In this document: in pieces, positions 22,227-31,003 of the stretch
Position numbering within the stretch: position 1 is the first letter of the stretch
Layout of the letters: each line of letters opens with the position of its first letter
DNA from: Candidatus Roizmanbacteria bacterium RIFCSPLOWO2_01_FULL_37_12
Lineage (GTDB): Bacteria > Patescibacteriota > Microgenomatia > UBA1406 > GWC2-37-13
Assembly (NCBI GenBank): GCA_001789645.1
Contig: MGAG01000002.1
Coordinates: 1 to 38,574, forward strand
Length of the DNA stretch: 38,574 bases
Direction: 5' to 3'
The notes under the pieces: generated by a model
Seen by the model: only the letters and a program-made list of their open reading frames with translations
The model's database searches: none
Told to the model about the DNA's origin: nothing
Position numbers and translations under genes: made by a program

Positions 22227-22952
22227 TCAGTTCGTTGTGATGTGAATCCGGGCCTGGTCGAGAACGGCGGTGTATTGGAGTTGCGTTTTCATCTGAACTT
22301 TATAGATTTTTGCACCCTGTCCAAGCTGGATTTCGGCGATCCTGAAATTCTGGGTAGTTCCGCTGGGGTATAAAAATTCAGAGTTCCCGACTACATATTT
22401 GTCCGATTCGTTATAGAGGCGAACTTCGACTATCTCATTTGCATTTGGTACGTGGGTTGAAGCCTCAAATAATACTTTTTGGATATTTGGGTATTTGCTG
22501 CTGTCGACTTCGGCTTTGACTCCGGGTACATCCGTCCAATCGGCGGCAGTGCTTGAGCCGGTACCCAACGGTATGAAAAATTCTTTAACAGTAGTTTGTT
22601 GTTGGCCGGCGCTGGTTGGTTGGATTACTGGCGCGGAAGTTGGAAATGCGACTGATTGAGTTTTAGTCGAACGTGGAGTCGCTGAGGGTGTTATTTTAAA
22701 AGGCGCAAGAGCTTGATCAATGGCAGATTTACAGTTAGGCGAACAATCTTCAGATTCTGGTTTAGCTTCAGTTGAAGTGATAGGTGAAGGCGTGATTGAA
22801 ATTGAAGCGGCGCCTGTTTGGTTTAGGTATTTCTCTTTCTTGAAGAGCAAATTATAAAGAGTGAATATGTCTAATCCTAGAACATTGACGAAGAGTAAAA
22901 TGAAAATGATCGGCTCCAATTTATTCTTGACCCAAGATTCGTGATGATCCAT
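22227..22952 (-). CDS. Single-TM surface protein with Pro/Ser/Thr linker and beta domain
   Basis: ATG 22952 is preferred to an in-frame TTG at 22973. The 241-residue protein has a TM at about 12-34 (IIFILLFVNVLGLDIFTLYN), a linker with SPNCKSA and many Pro/Thr, and a C-terminal beta sandwich of about 120 residues (VKEFFIPLGTGSSTAADWTD to ARIHITTN). That domain is lectin-like in strand pattern, but I cannot assign it to a family. It is divergent from the metalloprotease. Confidence 0.72.
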   Translation of the reverse strand: MDHHESWVKNKLEPIIFILLFVNVLGLDIFTLYNLLFKKEKYLNQTGAASISITPSPITSTEAKPESEDCSPNCKSAIDQALAPFKITPSATPRSTKTQSVAFPTSAPVIQPTSAGQQQTTVKEFFIPLGTGSSTAADWTDVPGVKAEVDSSKYPNIQKVLFEASTHVPNANEIVEVRLYNESDKYVVGNSEFLYPSGTTQNFRIAEIQLGQGAKIYKVQMKTQLQYTAVLDQARIHITTN

Positions 22953-23016
22953 AAGTATTATTAAGAATACCAAAATGGAGATAGGAAAAACTTTATACTT
23001 AAAAAATAAAGATGAA

Positions 23017-23044
23017 TTGACAAATATTTTTTAAGTAATATTAT
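23017..23044 (+). promoter_or_regulatory. Promoter of the M11-type protease gene
   Basis: TTGACA (23017-23022) and TATTAT (23039-23044) are 16 nt apart and the ATG at 23051 begins 7 nt later, so transcription should start at or next to the start codon. Confidence 0.55.
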
Positions 23045-23050
23045 TAATTA

Positions 23051-25654
23051 ATGCTCCTGAACTCTGAAAATTCCGGATTGTCCGAATCCGATCGAAAATT
23101 AAAATTTAAACGTTTCTTAACCACCTCGCTAAAAATTCTGCCGGTTCTATTTTTAATGGCTGCTTTGATAAGCTCGGTTTATACTCTGCGTTCCAGACGG
23201 AGTTATCGTTCAGAGGCGGGCAACACCAGCCAGATTGTCAATAAGCAGGACCGGATAAAAGCGATTAACGGATCGATTATAGATAACGCCCGAATGATCG
23301 GGGGACAAGCAGTCAGCCAACAAACAGCAACCAATCTGCGCCCGCTTTTAGCAGAGCGGAAGACAATAATGCTTTCATTTCTGCCGAATGAACCAGATAA
23401 GTTTCTTGAAAACGTATTATCCGAGAATATTGTTAAAAACCTGCCAGCTGAATTTTTAAGCGAAAAATTAATAGAAACGAAGAAAGAAGTTAAAGGCAAA
23501 CTGAAGGTGAGCGTACTCGAAGATTTTAATAATAAAAAAGCAAGTTATAGATTTACTCTGGATGACAAAAATCTTTATATTCCCTCAAAAAGCGAACCAT
23601 TACGGGGGTCAGGTGAGACTATTGTCCTAGCATACAGCATGGAAAACAATCTTGTGGTCGAGAATCCAGCTACTGATATCCAATATTCTTCGCTCATTCC
23701 TCCGATTTTCGGTCCACAAAAAACTTTGATGGTAATAGTAAATGCGGATTATGATCCGGCAGACCTTGATCCGCAAATAGTTAGAGACGGAATTTTTGGG
23801 GTTACGGATTCTGTAGCAAGTTATTACTCCGAAACTTCGCGAAACAAAATGAGTATTGTCGGTGAGGTGGCTCCGGTTGTGACGATAAGTAATGTTGTAA
23901 ATAAATGTGACCCTTACTATATTATAAGCCCGGCAGTTTCAGAGTTAATTAAGTTAGGGTACGTAATAAACGAATATAGGTTAATCCAGTTTTATATCCC
24001 TAGGGCGGTTGGTTGTAATTGGTGGTATTCAGGCATGGCAGATATTGGTGATCCACAATCAATTGTTGTAGGTAACGATATATATTACAAGAGTATTAGC
24101 GAGCATGAAATGGGGCATAATTTTGGTCTCAACCATGCAAACAGATATTTTTGCGGAACTAAATCCGTAGGTAGTAACACCGAATGTACAGATGTTGAAT
24201 ATGGTGATATGTTTGATGAAATGGGCAATCAGTACCAAGGATACCCGCAATTCAATGCCCCGCATAAATTAGCTTTAGGTTGGATTGATGAAAATGAATA
24301 TTTATTTTTGAAAAACGACCAGCAAGTCGAAATTTATGCTCATGAATTAACCGATCCCGGCTTAAAAATTGTAAGAATTTGGAGAAATGAAGATAAGCAA
24401 TATTTGTATTTATCATTTAGGCTAAGCGTTGGCCTTGATTCAGTTCTCCCGAGTACCATAACCAGAGGTATAAATGTTCATTTAACCAAATCGGACCAGG
24501 ATACTACCAAGACTTATTTTTTAGACATGACTCCGAGCGGCTCTGGCGCTGCGGACGACTGGCTCGATGCCGCAATGTTTGATGGACAGACTTTCACAGA
24601 TGAAGCGGCTAATATTGTAATTTCACAGATATCTCATGCAGAGAATCGTGCAGTTGTACAAATTAATATTCCTGAAAATTATCCTCCCCGTCTTCAGACT
24701 GCCTGGGTATTAGGATTATATAGACTTCCCGACGGCAGATGGGTTGCTGATCCAAACGTGTCTGTAATGTCACATATAATTGGTTATGATTTTTCTGATG
24801 CAATTTCGATAAAAAGAATTGTGAATTATCCCGACGGTACTGTCGATAATTTAGAAATGAGTATTTCGGAGCGAAATGATCCGGGTTGTCAGGAAATAAA
24901 ATGCTATTCGGGACAAGACGCAGATTTTGTAACAAATCAGATAGGATCTTATAAGCTGACCTTTGTTGCTCAAGATTCGCAGGGTGTAATGTCAAATATG
25001 ATAAATTATGATTTTTTCGTGACGGATGGACCTATCGAAATAACTCCTTCCCCAACCAAAGTGCCGCCAACTCCAACACCTTCTTATACGCCCTCTCCCA
25101 CACCAGGCAAAGCGACGATAATTCCAAAACCTTCTAATTCACCTACTCCATCATCGGCATTAACGCCTAGTCCGACTCCTACACCTTCTTTTATTTCTTT
25201 AGAACCCATAGCCGATTCTTATGTCAATTCCAGCTATCCTAACAATAATAGCGGTACGGAGAACACTCTTAGAGTCAAAACAACACCCACCAAAATTACA
25301 TACCTGAAATTTGACCTAACCTCATTTTTGGGTAAAACAGTTAATTCGGTTAAACTAAAAATTTGGATAGCAGATTCGTCTAACGGCTCTATGGAATTAA
25401 AGCAAGTAGCTGATAATTCCTGGACAGAGAAAGGTATTACCTACAATAACCGTCCGGCTCCAGGAAAGACTTTAAATACATTTACCCCTGTCAAAAGCGG
25501 AGTTTATCAAGAAATCGATATCAGCGCTTACGTCAAAGGCAATCTTGGTAAAATTATTTCCCTTGCCATCCAAACCTCCAGTACCAATGAATTGGAGCTT
25601 AGATCGAGAAACGTCTCCGATCAAAGCAAACGACCTGTTTTAGTCATTCAATAA
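23051..25654 (+). CDS. Secreted M11 (gametolysin-like) metalloprotease with DNRLRE domain
   Basis: The 867-residue protein has a TM or signal anchor (about 27-47) and a possible propeptide to residue 215. The catalytic domain carries the zinc site H352-E-M-G-H356-N-F-G-L-N-H362 and a Met-turn-like DMFDEMGNQ, the M11/gametolysin layout. A beta domain is followed by an inserted PT-rich linker (about 660-715). The C-terminal 145 residues form a DNRLRE-like beta domain (ADSYVNSSYPNNNSGTENTL, WTEKGITYNNRP). The order suggests a cell-surface protease with an adhesive tip. Substrate unknown. Confidence 0.85.
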   Translation: MLLNSENSGLSESDRKLKFKRFLTTSLKILPVLFLMAALISSVYTLRSRRSYRSEAGNTSQIVNKQDRIKAINGSIIDNARMIGGQAVSQQTATNLRPLLAERKTIMLSFLPNEPDKFLENVLSENIVKNLPAEFLSEKLIETKKEVKGKLKVSVLEDFNNKKASYRFTLDDKNLYIPSKSEPLRGSGETIVLAYSMENNLVVENPATDIQYSSLIPPIFGPQKTLMVIVNADYDPADLDPQIVRDGIFGVTDSVASYYSETSRNKMSIVGEVAPVVTISNVVNKCDPYYIISPAVSELIKLGYVINEYRLIQFYIPRAVGCNWWYSGMADIGDPQSIVVGNDIYYKSISEHEMGHNFGLNHANRYFCGTKSVGSNTECTDVEYGDMFDEMGNQYQGYPQFNAPHKLALGWIDENEYLFLKNDQQVEIYAHELTDPGLKIVRIWRNEDKQYLYLSFRLSVGLDSVLPSTITRGINVHLTKSDQDTTKTYFLDMTPSGSGAADDWLDAAMFDGQTFTDEAANIVISQISHAENRAVVQINIPENYPPRLQTAWVLGLYRLPDGRWVADPNVSVMSHIIGYDFSDAISIKRIVNYPDGTVDNLEMSISERNDPGCQEIKCYSGQDADFVTNQIGSYKLTFVAQDSQGVMSNMINYDFFVTDGPIEITPSPTKVPPTPTPSYTPSPTPGKATIIPKPSNSPTPSSALTPSPTPTPSFISLEPIADSYVNSSYPNNNSGTENTLRVKTTPTKITYLKFDLTSFLGKTVNSVKLKIWIADSSNGSMELKQVADNSWTEKGITYNNRPAPGKTLNTFTPVKSGVYQEIDISAYVKGNLGKIISLAIQTSSTNELELRSRNVSDQSKRPVLVIQ

Positions 25655-25689
25655 CTTCACCTTTTGGATAGTTTATACTACTTCAAGAA

Positions 25690-25941
25690 TTATTCAATAA
25701 TGCAAGCCATCATGGTACAGGCAACTTGGCCGTTATCGCAGCTGCAGGAATTACATCCGTCTTCAGCCTGAAATCCATCTCCGTTTTGATAAGTTATGCC
25801 GTTATAAAAGCAGCCTTTTTTAAACGGACTTATTTGTTTTATTTTATCTAAACCTTGATTTTGTCCTAAGAAATAACCCATAAGCAATCCCAAGACAAAG
25901 ATCATTATAAAAATGAGATTACTATTTAGTTTTTTATCCAT
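25690..25941 (-). CDS. Membrane-anchored VWC-like six-cysteine protein
   Basis: The 83-residue protein has an N-terminal TM (LIFIMIFVLGLLMGYFLG) and a short outer domain with C44, C63, C66, C68, C75 and C80. The pattern GCFYNGITYQNGDGF then CNSCSCDNGQVACTMMAC is that of von Willebrand type C modules. In animals these bind signalling proteins; in bacteria the role is unknown. All six cysteines could be disulfide-linked outside the cell. Confidence 0.7.
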   Translation of the reverse strand: MDKKLNSNLIFIMIFVLGLLMGYFLGQNQGLDKIKQISPFKKGCFYNGITYQNGDGFQAEDGCNSCSCDNGQVACTMMACIIE

Positions 25942-25977
25942 TAAAAATATTTATATCACAACAAAATTAAAAAACAA

Positions 25978-27063
25978 TCATAAATTTAATTTTTCTTTCG
26001 CCACCTTTAGGTTTTGATTATAATATAATCCTTTTTCGTATTCTTGTCTTGCTAAATCTGAATTACTTTGTTTAAGAAGAATATCGCCACGGATTATATA
26101 AAGTTCTGAAAAAGCCAGGTTTCCTTTATTCAGAACCCTGTCCGTTATCTGAAAAACACGATCATAATTACCTAGTTCATAATAAGCCAGAATCGGTTCG
26201 ATCTGGTACCAGAGCGTACGAAAGGGAAGTTGGTTTTCCACTTTTTCAAATTCTTCAACTGATCTTTGATAATCTCCGACTTCATAAAGTGCAACCGACA
26301 GATTAAATCTTGTATAAATGTCATCTTCATTTTCAGCCAGCTTGCCCTGAGCTTGTTGAAGGGCTTTTTGCCAGGCGATTTTTACATCTAAATCTTCTCC
26401 CAAAATTGCTTCGGCTATTTCCTGTTTGTCTCCAGGTATTAAAACCAGATATTCATAGTTAAATCTTTTCCAAAGCTGCGAAAAATTCTCGTAAGAAAAC
26501 CAGAGATTTTTATTCTGTAAGGAGTCATCCTGGATAATTTGTTTTGTTTCGTCATTGTAACCTTTTACTATTCTATAATGGCCTATATCTTCATCAATCT
26601 TAGTTAAAGTACGAGTTACAACTGGAAAATCATAAGTGATAAATTTTTTAATCAGTTCAATATTTCCGTTTGGCCTATGATAGGGGATAAGGCCAAAGTC
26701 TTTGGCTTTTTCCCCGAGCTCCTCCAGAGTGACTGATTTATCATCATTGTCGCCTTGCGGATTTTGATATGGTCTCAGTTCATCACCTAGTAATTGCTGG
26801 CTGACACTTATTCCATAATACGAAAGCGCCATGGACAAGGCAGCCGGACCGCAGTTATTGAATGTTTGAAAGACGTGATAACCGTTTTCCAGAATTTTAG
26901 ACTGTGGCGGATTGACTAATTCAACAGGAGGAGTTGGAGGAACAGATGCGCTGATATCAAGCGGAGTAACCTGAGGCGTGATCGATTTATCAACTGGGCG
27001 GAAGTTTACCGCAACAAACAATATTACTCCCGTGATAAAGACTGGTAAAATATATTTAAGCAT
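25978..27063 (-). CDS. C39-like peptidase with TPR repeats
   Basis: The 361-residue protein has an N-terminal anchor and Pro-rich linker (1-55), then a papain-like C39 domain with C71 (NNCGPAALSMALSYYG), H162 (GHYRIVKGYN) and D179 or D180. It is followed by at least three TPR-like helical pairs (TRFNLSVALYEVGDYQRSVE; ELYIIRGDILLKQSNSDLAR). The domain probably cleaves a peptide outside the membrane. The stretch KALQQAQGKLAE is encoded by a dispersed palindrome. It is divergent from an L,D-transpeptidase across 29 nt. Confidence 0.85.
   Translation of the reverse strand: MLKYILPVFITGVILFVAVNFRPVDKSITPQVTPLDISASVPPTPPVELVNPPQSKILENGYHVFQTFNNCGPAALSMALSYYGISVSQQLLGDELRPYQNPQGDNDDKSVTLEELGEKAKDFGLIPYHRPNGNIELIKKFITYDFPVVTRTLTKIDEDIGHYRIVKGYNDETKQIIQDDSLQNKNLWFSYENFSQLWKRFNYEYLVLIPGDKQEIAEAILGEDLDVKIAWQKALQQAQGKLAENEDDIYTRFNLSVALYEVGDYQRSVEEFEKVENQLPFRTLWYQIEPILAYYELGNYDRVFQITDRVLNKGNLAFSELYIIRGDILLKQSNSDLARQEYEKGLYYNQNLKVAKEKLNL
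26344..26364. repeat. Dispersed palindromic repeat inside the C39/TPR gene
   Basis: CCCTGAGCTTGTTGAAGGG is a form of the common CCCTTCGACAAGCTCAGGG repeat. It is read in frame as residues about 234-240 (QQAQGKL), between the peptidase and the TPR region. Confidence 0.6.
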
Positions 27064-27092
27064 TGTATCAATCTTTAACTATATATAATTAT

Positions 27093-27686
27093 ATGAAATT
27101 TAAAAAAATAATCGTTGCGACAATTTTTTTAGCAATCTTCGTTACAAGTTTTTTCTTCGTGAGGCAAAAAAAGACAGACAGACAGGAAACCTTTGAGGGT
27201 TTAGCAAAATCTTCCTATTGGTTTCTTTTAAAAAGAAAATCAAATATTGAACATCTTTACTTTGGCCAAGCGGGAAAAGCTGATAAAAGTAGGTTAATTA
27301 AAACGTTTCAGGTGAAGTCAGGCGTGTCAAACGAGTCACCAACTCCGCTTCCTCAAAAATTGGGAAGACACTATTGGCGCCTAATCGAAAAATTAGATGC
27401 AAAAGATAATACCGAAACCGCCCCTTATTTTTTAACATTGGATATACCGGTTAGCGAAGAGGAGCCGTATGGACCAAGTCCTTATCTCGAGTGCAATGGC
27501 CAGTGCAACTGGACTTTGCCCGGCTATTTTGGATTACACGGAGTTAATGGAGATGAGACAAAACTATCTGATAAGAATCAAGGGAGTTCTGGTTGCGTTA
27601 GGCATAGCGATGAGGATATCACATATCTTTTCAACCTGCTTGAGCCGGAAAAAGAAGAGATTAGATATTATATAGAGGATATTTAA
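27093..27686 (+). CDS. L,D-transpeptidase (YkuD family), membrane anchored
   Basis: The start is ATG 27093, just after TATAAT (27084-27089); the longer frame has a non-hydrophobic start. The 197-residue product has an anchor (KIIVATIFLAIFVTSFFFV) and a YkuD domain. H149 (FGLHGVNGD) and C168 with R170 (SSGCVRHS) form the catalytic S-x-G-C-x-R site. It cross-links peptidoglycan or attaches proteins to it in the periplasm-equivalent space. Confidence 0.88.
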   Translation: MKFKKIIVATIFLAIFVTSFFFVRQKKTDRQETFEGLAKSSYWFLLKRKSNIEHLYFGQAGKADKSRLIKTFQVKSGVSNESPTPLPQKLGRHYWRLIEKLDAKDNTETAPYFLTLDIPVSEEEPYGPSPYLECNGQCNWTLPGYFGLHGVNGDETKLSDKNQGSSGCVRHSDEDITYLFNLLEPEKEEIRYYIEDI

Positions 27687-27717
27687 ATGCCGAACGACAA
27701 GTCAGTTTAAATTTTTA

Positions 27718-29025
27718 CTAAGTTGGATTTTCTCGCTGCAGAAGAAGTTTTTTTATTCTTTTTCCTCCGATTGACTCAACTTTGAAAACCAGATGTCCGA
27801 CAGAGATTTTGTCGGCGTAGCGCGGTTCACGTCCCAAAAGCCCAAAAATCAACCCCCCGATTGTTGTATAACTTTGCCCCTTAATCGGCAGGTGAAACCT
27901 TTTTTGGATTATTTCCATTGGGGCGTTGCCGTCTACGGTATAGCTACCGTCACTATTGCGCTGGATAAAAGATATCGGTTTGTCAAACTCATCCTGGATG
28001 TCTCCGACCAGACTCTCGATTATATCTTCCAAGGTTACGATTCCTACCATTATTCCGTATTCATCATAGGCGACGGCCAGGTGGACATGTTTTTTGCGCA
28101 TATCAAAAAGTACTTCGTTGGCTTTCTTAATCTCAGGAATACTGATGACTTTGCGCAAGATATCTGTTTGAATAATTTTTTTATTTTTCTCCGGTGTTTT
28201 TACCAGTCGATATACATCTTTGACATGAATAAATCCAATAATATTATCAAGACTATCTTTATAGACTGGAAAACGGCTATACCGCTGATCCAGATTACTG
28301 CCGATCTGACTTATGGCCAAGTTGCCGTTTATGGCAAGTACGGCCGATCGGGGTGTCATCATCCATCTTATTTGTTTGTCGGCAAGCTTAAGCGCATTCT
28401 CGAGGATACGAACTTCTTCCTTATTTACTATTCCGCTTTGTCCGATTTGATTGAGGATGATCTTCAGTTCTTCTTTTGTATAGACTAAGCGAGTATCAAA
28501 CGGTGTCTCTAATCCGATTAACCTTAAAACGGCGTTAGCAGATTTATTTAAAAAAAAGACAAACGGCTTGAAAATTTTTGCAAATAAGGTGAGGGGGGCG
28601 ATCAAAATCAAAGAAACTATTTCTGCCCTTTGAATTGCAATGGTTTTAGGAACGAGTTCTCCCATTATTATGGATAGAAAGGTAAGCAATATAAAGGCGG
28701 ATACAATCGAAAACGAATGAGACAGAAGAGAACCGGCACCATTGGGAAGAAAAGAAAAAATGGAAGAGAAGATACCGGCAATGATTGGTTCACCTACCCA
28801 ACCGAGGATTAAACTTACCATAGTTGTCCCAAGTTGGGTCGCTGAAATATAATCTTCACGCTTCTCGAGCGCTTTTTGCAGGAGTCTGGCCGTGATATCT
28901 CCTCTTTTTACCAACTCATCTATGCGGGTTTTTCTTACAGCAACTATAGCATATTCGGAAGCGGCAAAAAATCCATTTATGAGGATTAAAACAGCTACGA
29001 GTATTATTTGTGAAATAAATTCCAT
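27718..29025 (-). CDS. CNNM/CorC family transporter-like protein (HlyC type)
   Basis: The 435-residue protein has the full architecture: a DUF21/CNNM membrane domain (three to four TMs, INGFFAASEYAIVAVRKTRI at its start), a pair of CBS domains (MMTPRSAVLAI..., VYRLVKTPE..., LAVAYDEYGIMVGIVTLEDI) and a C-terminal CorC_HlyC domain (residues about 350-430). It is thought to export or sense Mg2+. TATAAT on the minus strand ends 8 nt before the ATG. Confidence 0.93.
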   Translation of the reverse strand: MEFISQIILVAVLILINGFFAASEYAIVAVRKTRIDELVKRGDITARLLQKALEKREDYISATQLGTTMVSLILGWVGEPIIAGIFSSIFSFLPNGAGSLLSHSFSIVSAFILLTFLSIIMGELVPKTIAIQRAEIVSLILIAPLTLFAKIFKPFVFFLNKSANAVLRLIGLETPFDTRLVYTKEELKIILNQIGQSGIVNKEEVRILENALKLADKQIRWMMTPRSAVLAINGNLAISQIGSNLDQRYSRFPVYKDSLDNIIGFIHVKDVYRLVKTPEKNKKIIQTDILRKVISIPEIKKANEVLFDMRKKHVHLAVAYDEYGIMVGIVTLEDIIESLVGDIQDEFDKPISFIQRNSDGSYTVDGNAPMEIIQKRFHLPIKGQSYTTIGGLIFGLLGREPRYADKISVGHLVFKVESIGGKRIKKLLLQRENPT

Positions 29026-29066
29026 CTTAGCTTATTATACAATTCCAGCATGTTAGAATATAAGCT

Positions 29067-29561
29067 ATGCAAAAAAAATCAGCTTTCGTTCTAGGAGCTA
29101 TTATTATTGGTTTGGCTGGAATTTTCTACTCAAAATTTTTTCCTAAAAAAGAAATTCATTACCACGCCGGATTTAAAGTATATGTCGACGGAAAAATGCA
29201 GGATTTTTCTGGTCTGAAGTATATGTCAATCAAACCGTGTGGTAAGGAGGAGGAAGAGCGCGAAGAAAACGAACAGATGGAAAAAGCGCACCTTCACGAC
29301 GAAATAGGAGATGTGGTCCATGTCGAAGCCGAGAATGCCAAGTGGAAAGATTTATTTACAAACATCAATTTTAAAATTGATCCCGAAAAACCGATTACAG
29401 GTTTTGTGAACGGAAAAAAAACAGAAAATATTTTAAACGAACCGATTCAATCTTATGAAAGCGTAGTTTTTTTCGTCGGTAAAGTTGACGAAAAAAAGCT
29501 TAAAAATTCAGTAACAAAAGATCAAATTAAAAAAGCGGAAAAAAATAACGAAACGTGCTGA
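29067..29561 (+). CDS. Membrane-anchored His-rich HxH-family protein
   Basis: The 164-residue protein has an N-terminal TM (8-25) and an outer domain with H31-Y-H33, then H75-L-H77 and H85 (HLHDEIGDVVHVE). The order HxHA...VDGxxxDFS...HLHD...VVHV recurs in proteins of CPR and archaeal genomes that I recall as uncharacterised. Paired histidines point to metal (perhaps copper) binding on the outer side. C58 and C164 could be linked. The function is not established. Confidence 0.7.
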   Translation: MQKKSAFVLGAIIIGLAGIFYSKFFPKKEIHYHAGFKVYVDGKMQDFSGLKYMSIKPCGKEEEEREENEQMEKAHLHDEIGDVVHVEAENAKWKDLFTNINFKIDPEKPITGFVNGKKTENILNEPIQSYESVVFFVGKVDEKKLKNSVTKDQIKKAEKNNETC

Positions 29562-29580
29562 GATAAACATCTCTTTTTTT
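29560..29580 (+). terminator. Intrinsic terminator after the HxH gene
   Basis: GAGAT-AAAC-ATCTC (29560-29573) is a 5-bp stem that begins within the stop codon, followed by seven T (29574-29580). It is short, but the pattern is right. The GT gene starts 1 nt later, so readthrough or a separate promoter must serve it. Confidence 0.5.
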
Positions 29581-29581
29581 A

Positions 29582-31003
29582 ATGACAAAATATGTTTTGC
29601 TTGGTATCTTGATAATTATTATTCTGTTTTTCTTCTTTAACCGCGGGTTTGCGTATTATGATGAGGGATTTATTCTGCATGCTGCGCAAAGGGTTCTTCA
29701 GGGAGAGTTTCCTTATAAAGATTTTGACCTGATCTACACTCCGGGAACAGTTTATTTGACTGCGGCGGCTTTTAAAATCTTCGGAGAGAGTATTTTGGCG
29801 GGGAGAATATTAAGTTTGACAGTTAGCTTGTTAGCTTGTTACCTTGTTTACAAAATTTGTTTTCGATCGACAAAAAATTATTTTGGGTCTTTTTTTGCAG
29901 TGTTAATTTATCTTGCCTGGGGACCAACGCTTATCAATTTTCCCTGGCCGTCGATGTTCGCTTTGACGACCGGAATGGCCGCTATTTGGTTTGTACCCGG
30001 TTTTTTTACAGTGGGACTTATGACCTTTGTCACTTTTTTAATGAAACAAAATTTTGGAGCGGCGGTTTTATTAAGTATAGTAATTTGGTTATTATTAACA
30101 GGCAAAGTAAAAAAAATTAGCAATCTATTTAGATTAGTAATGGGATTTTCGGCAGGCGCGTTTATTTTTCTGATTTATCTCCTGATAACGGGATCGTTGT
30201 CACCGTTTCTAAATAATTTTTACTTTTATACTATTCAAAGGTTTTTGCTTGAAAACGTTGCCTCGACTCCTTTTCCTTCAGAGTTAAAGGCAATTTTTTA
30301 TTTTATTCCGGCAGTTGTTTCACTATCAGTCTTAATTCTAGTGAGGAAAAAAGCAAACATATTAATATTGCCCATTTTTACTCTGTTGTTTTATCTGTTT
30401 GGCATCCGGCCGACGACCGATTTTGTCCATTTGACGACATTGATGAGTTTGACCGGATTGCCTCTGGGTTTATTGATAACAAACAAAAAATCTTATTTTC
30501 CCGGTGTAATAATTTCACTTTTGTTAATTATTTTAGGTTTTCAAACCGCCATTTTTAAAAATTATTACCGTTGGGATTCCCCCATTTACAAACAGAATAG
30601 TTTTAGCGATCAAACAAAGGCAAAAATATTTGTTGACCAAAAATTTAACAAAATCATTCCCGAAGTGATAGGTGAAATAAAAAAAAATACAACAAAAAAT
30701 GACTTTATTTTTATTTTTCCTAACGCCCCGATGTTTTATTTCTTAAGTGAGAGAAAAAATCCCACAAGATTTATTAATCTGCCTCTTGGACTGCACAGTC
30801 TCAACCAAGAAAGGGAAGTGGTAGATAATTTAAAAAATAAGCAAGTAAATTTAATCTTAACAAACGAACCGCCCGTAAATTCAAGTTATCCCGTAATTTC
30901 GGATTATGTTCTAAAAAACTATCTGATAAAAAAACAATTCTTCGAATTTACATTGTGGGAGAAAGTTGAAGTCGGGAAACGCTCTGAAGTTCTGAATAAA
31001 TGA
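29582..31003 (+). CDS. GT-C type membrane glycosyltransferase (PMT/GT39-like)
   Basis: The 473-residue protein has 9-10 TMs. The first extracytoplasmic loop (YYDEGFILHAAQRVLQGEFP, then YKDFDLIYTPGT) holds the DE acidic pair that coordinates metal and polyprenyl-phosphate sugar in GT-C enzymes. The C-terminal soluble part is short. It transfers a sugar to a lipid, glycan or protein outside the membrane; the acceptor is unknown. The 3' end overlaps the convergent sortase gene by 56 nt. Confidence 0.8.
   Translation: MTKYVLLGILIIIILFFFFNRGFAYYDEGFILHAAQRVLQGEFPYKDFDLIYTPGTVYLTAAAFKIFGESILAGRILSLTVSLLACYLVYKICFRSTKNYFGSFFAVLIYLAWGPTLINFPWPSMFALTTGMAAIWFVPGFFTVGLMTFVTFLMKQNFGAAVLLSIVIWLLLTGKVKKISNLFRLVMGFSAGAFIFLIYLLITGSLSPFLNNFYFYTIQRFLLENVASTPFPSELKAIFYFIPAVVSLSVLILVRKKANILILPIFTLLFYLFGIRPTTDFVHLTTLMSLTGLPLGLLITNKKSYFPGVIISLLLIILGFQTAIFKNYYRWDSPIYKQNSFSDQTKAKIFVDQKFNKIIPEVIGEIKKNTTKNDFIFIFPNAPMFYFLSERKNPTRFINLPLGLHSLNQEREVVDNLKNKQVNLILTNEPPVNSSYPVISDYVLKNYLIKKQFFEFTLWEKVEVGKRSEVLNK

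Noticed and set aside
25941-25965. TGTGATATAAAT upstream of the VWC-like gene (minus strand)
   Set aside because: Only the left half of the palindrome is present; the right half reads TATTT, so it is probably a -10 element by chance.
27793-28488. 231-residue plus-strand frame
   Set aside because: It lies wholly inside the well-supported CNNM/CorC gene on the other strand and lacks any recognisable domain or hydrophobic pattern.
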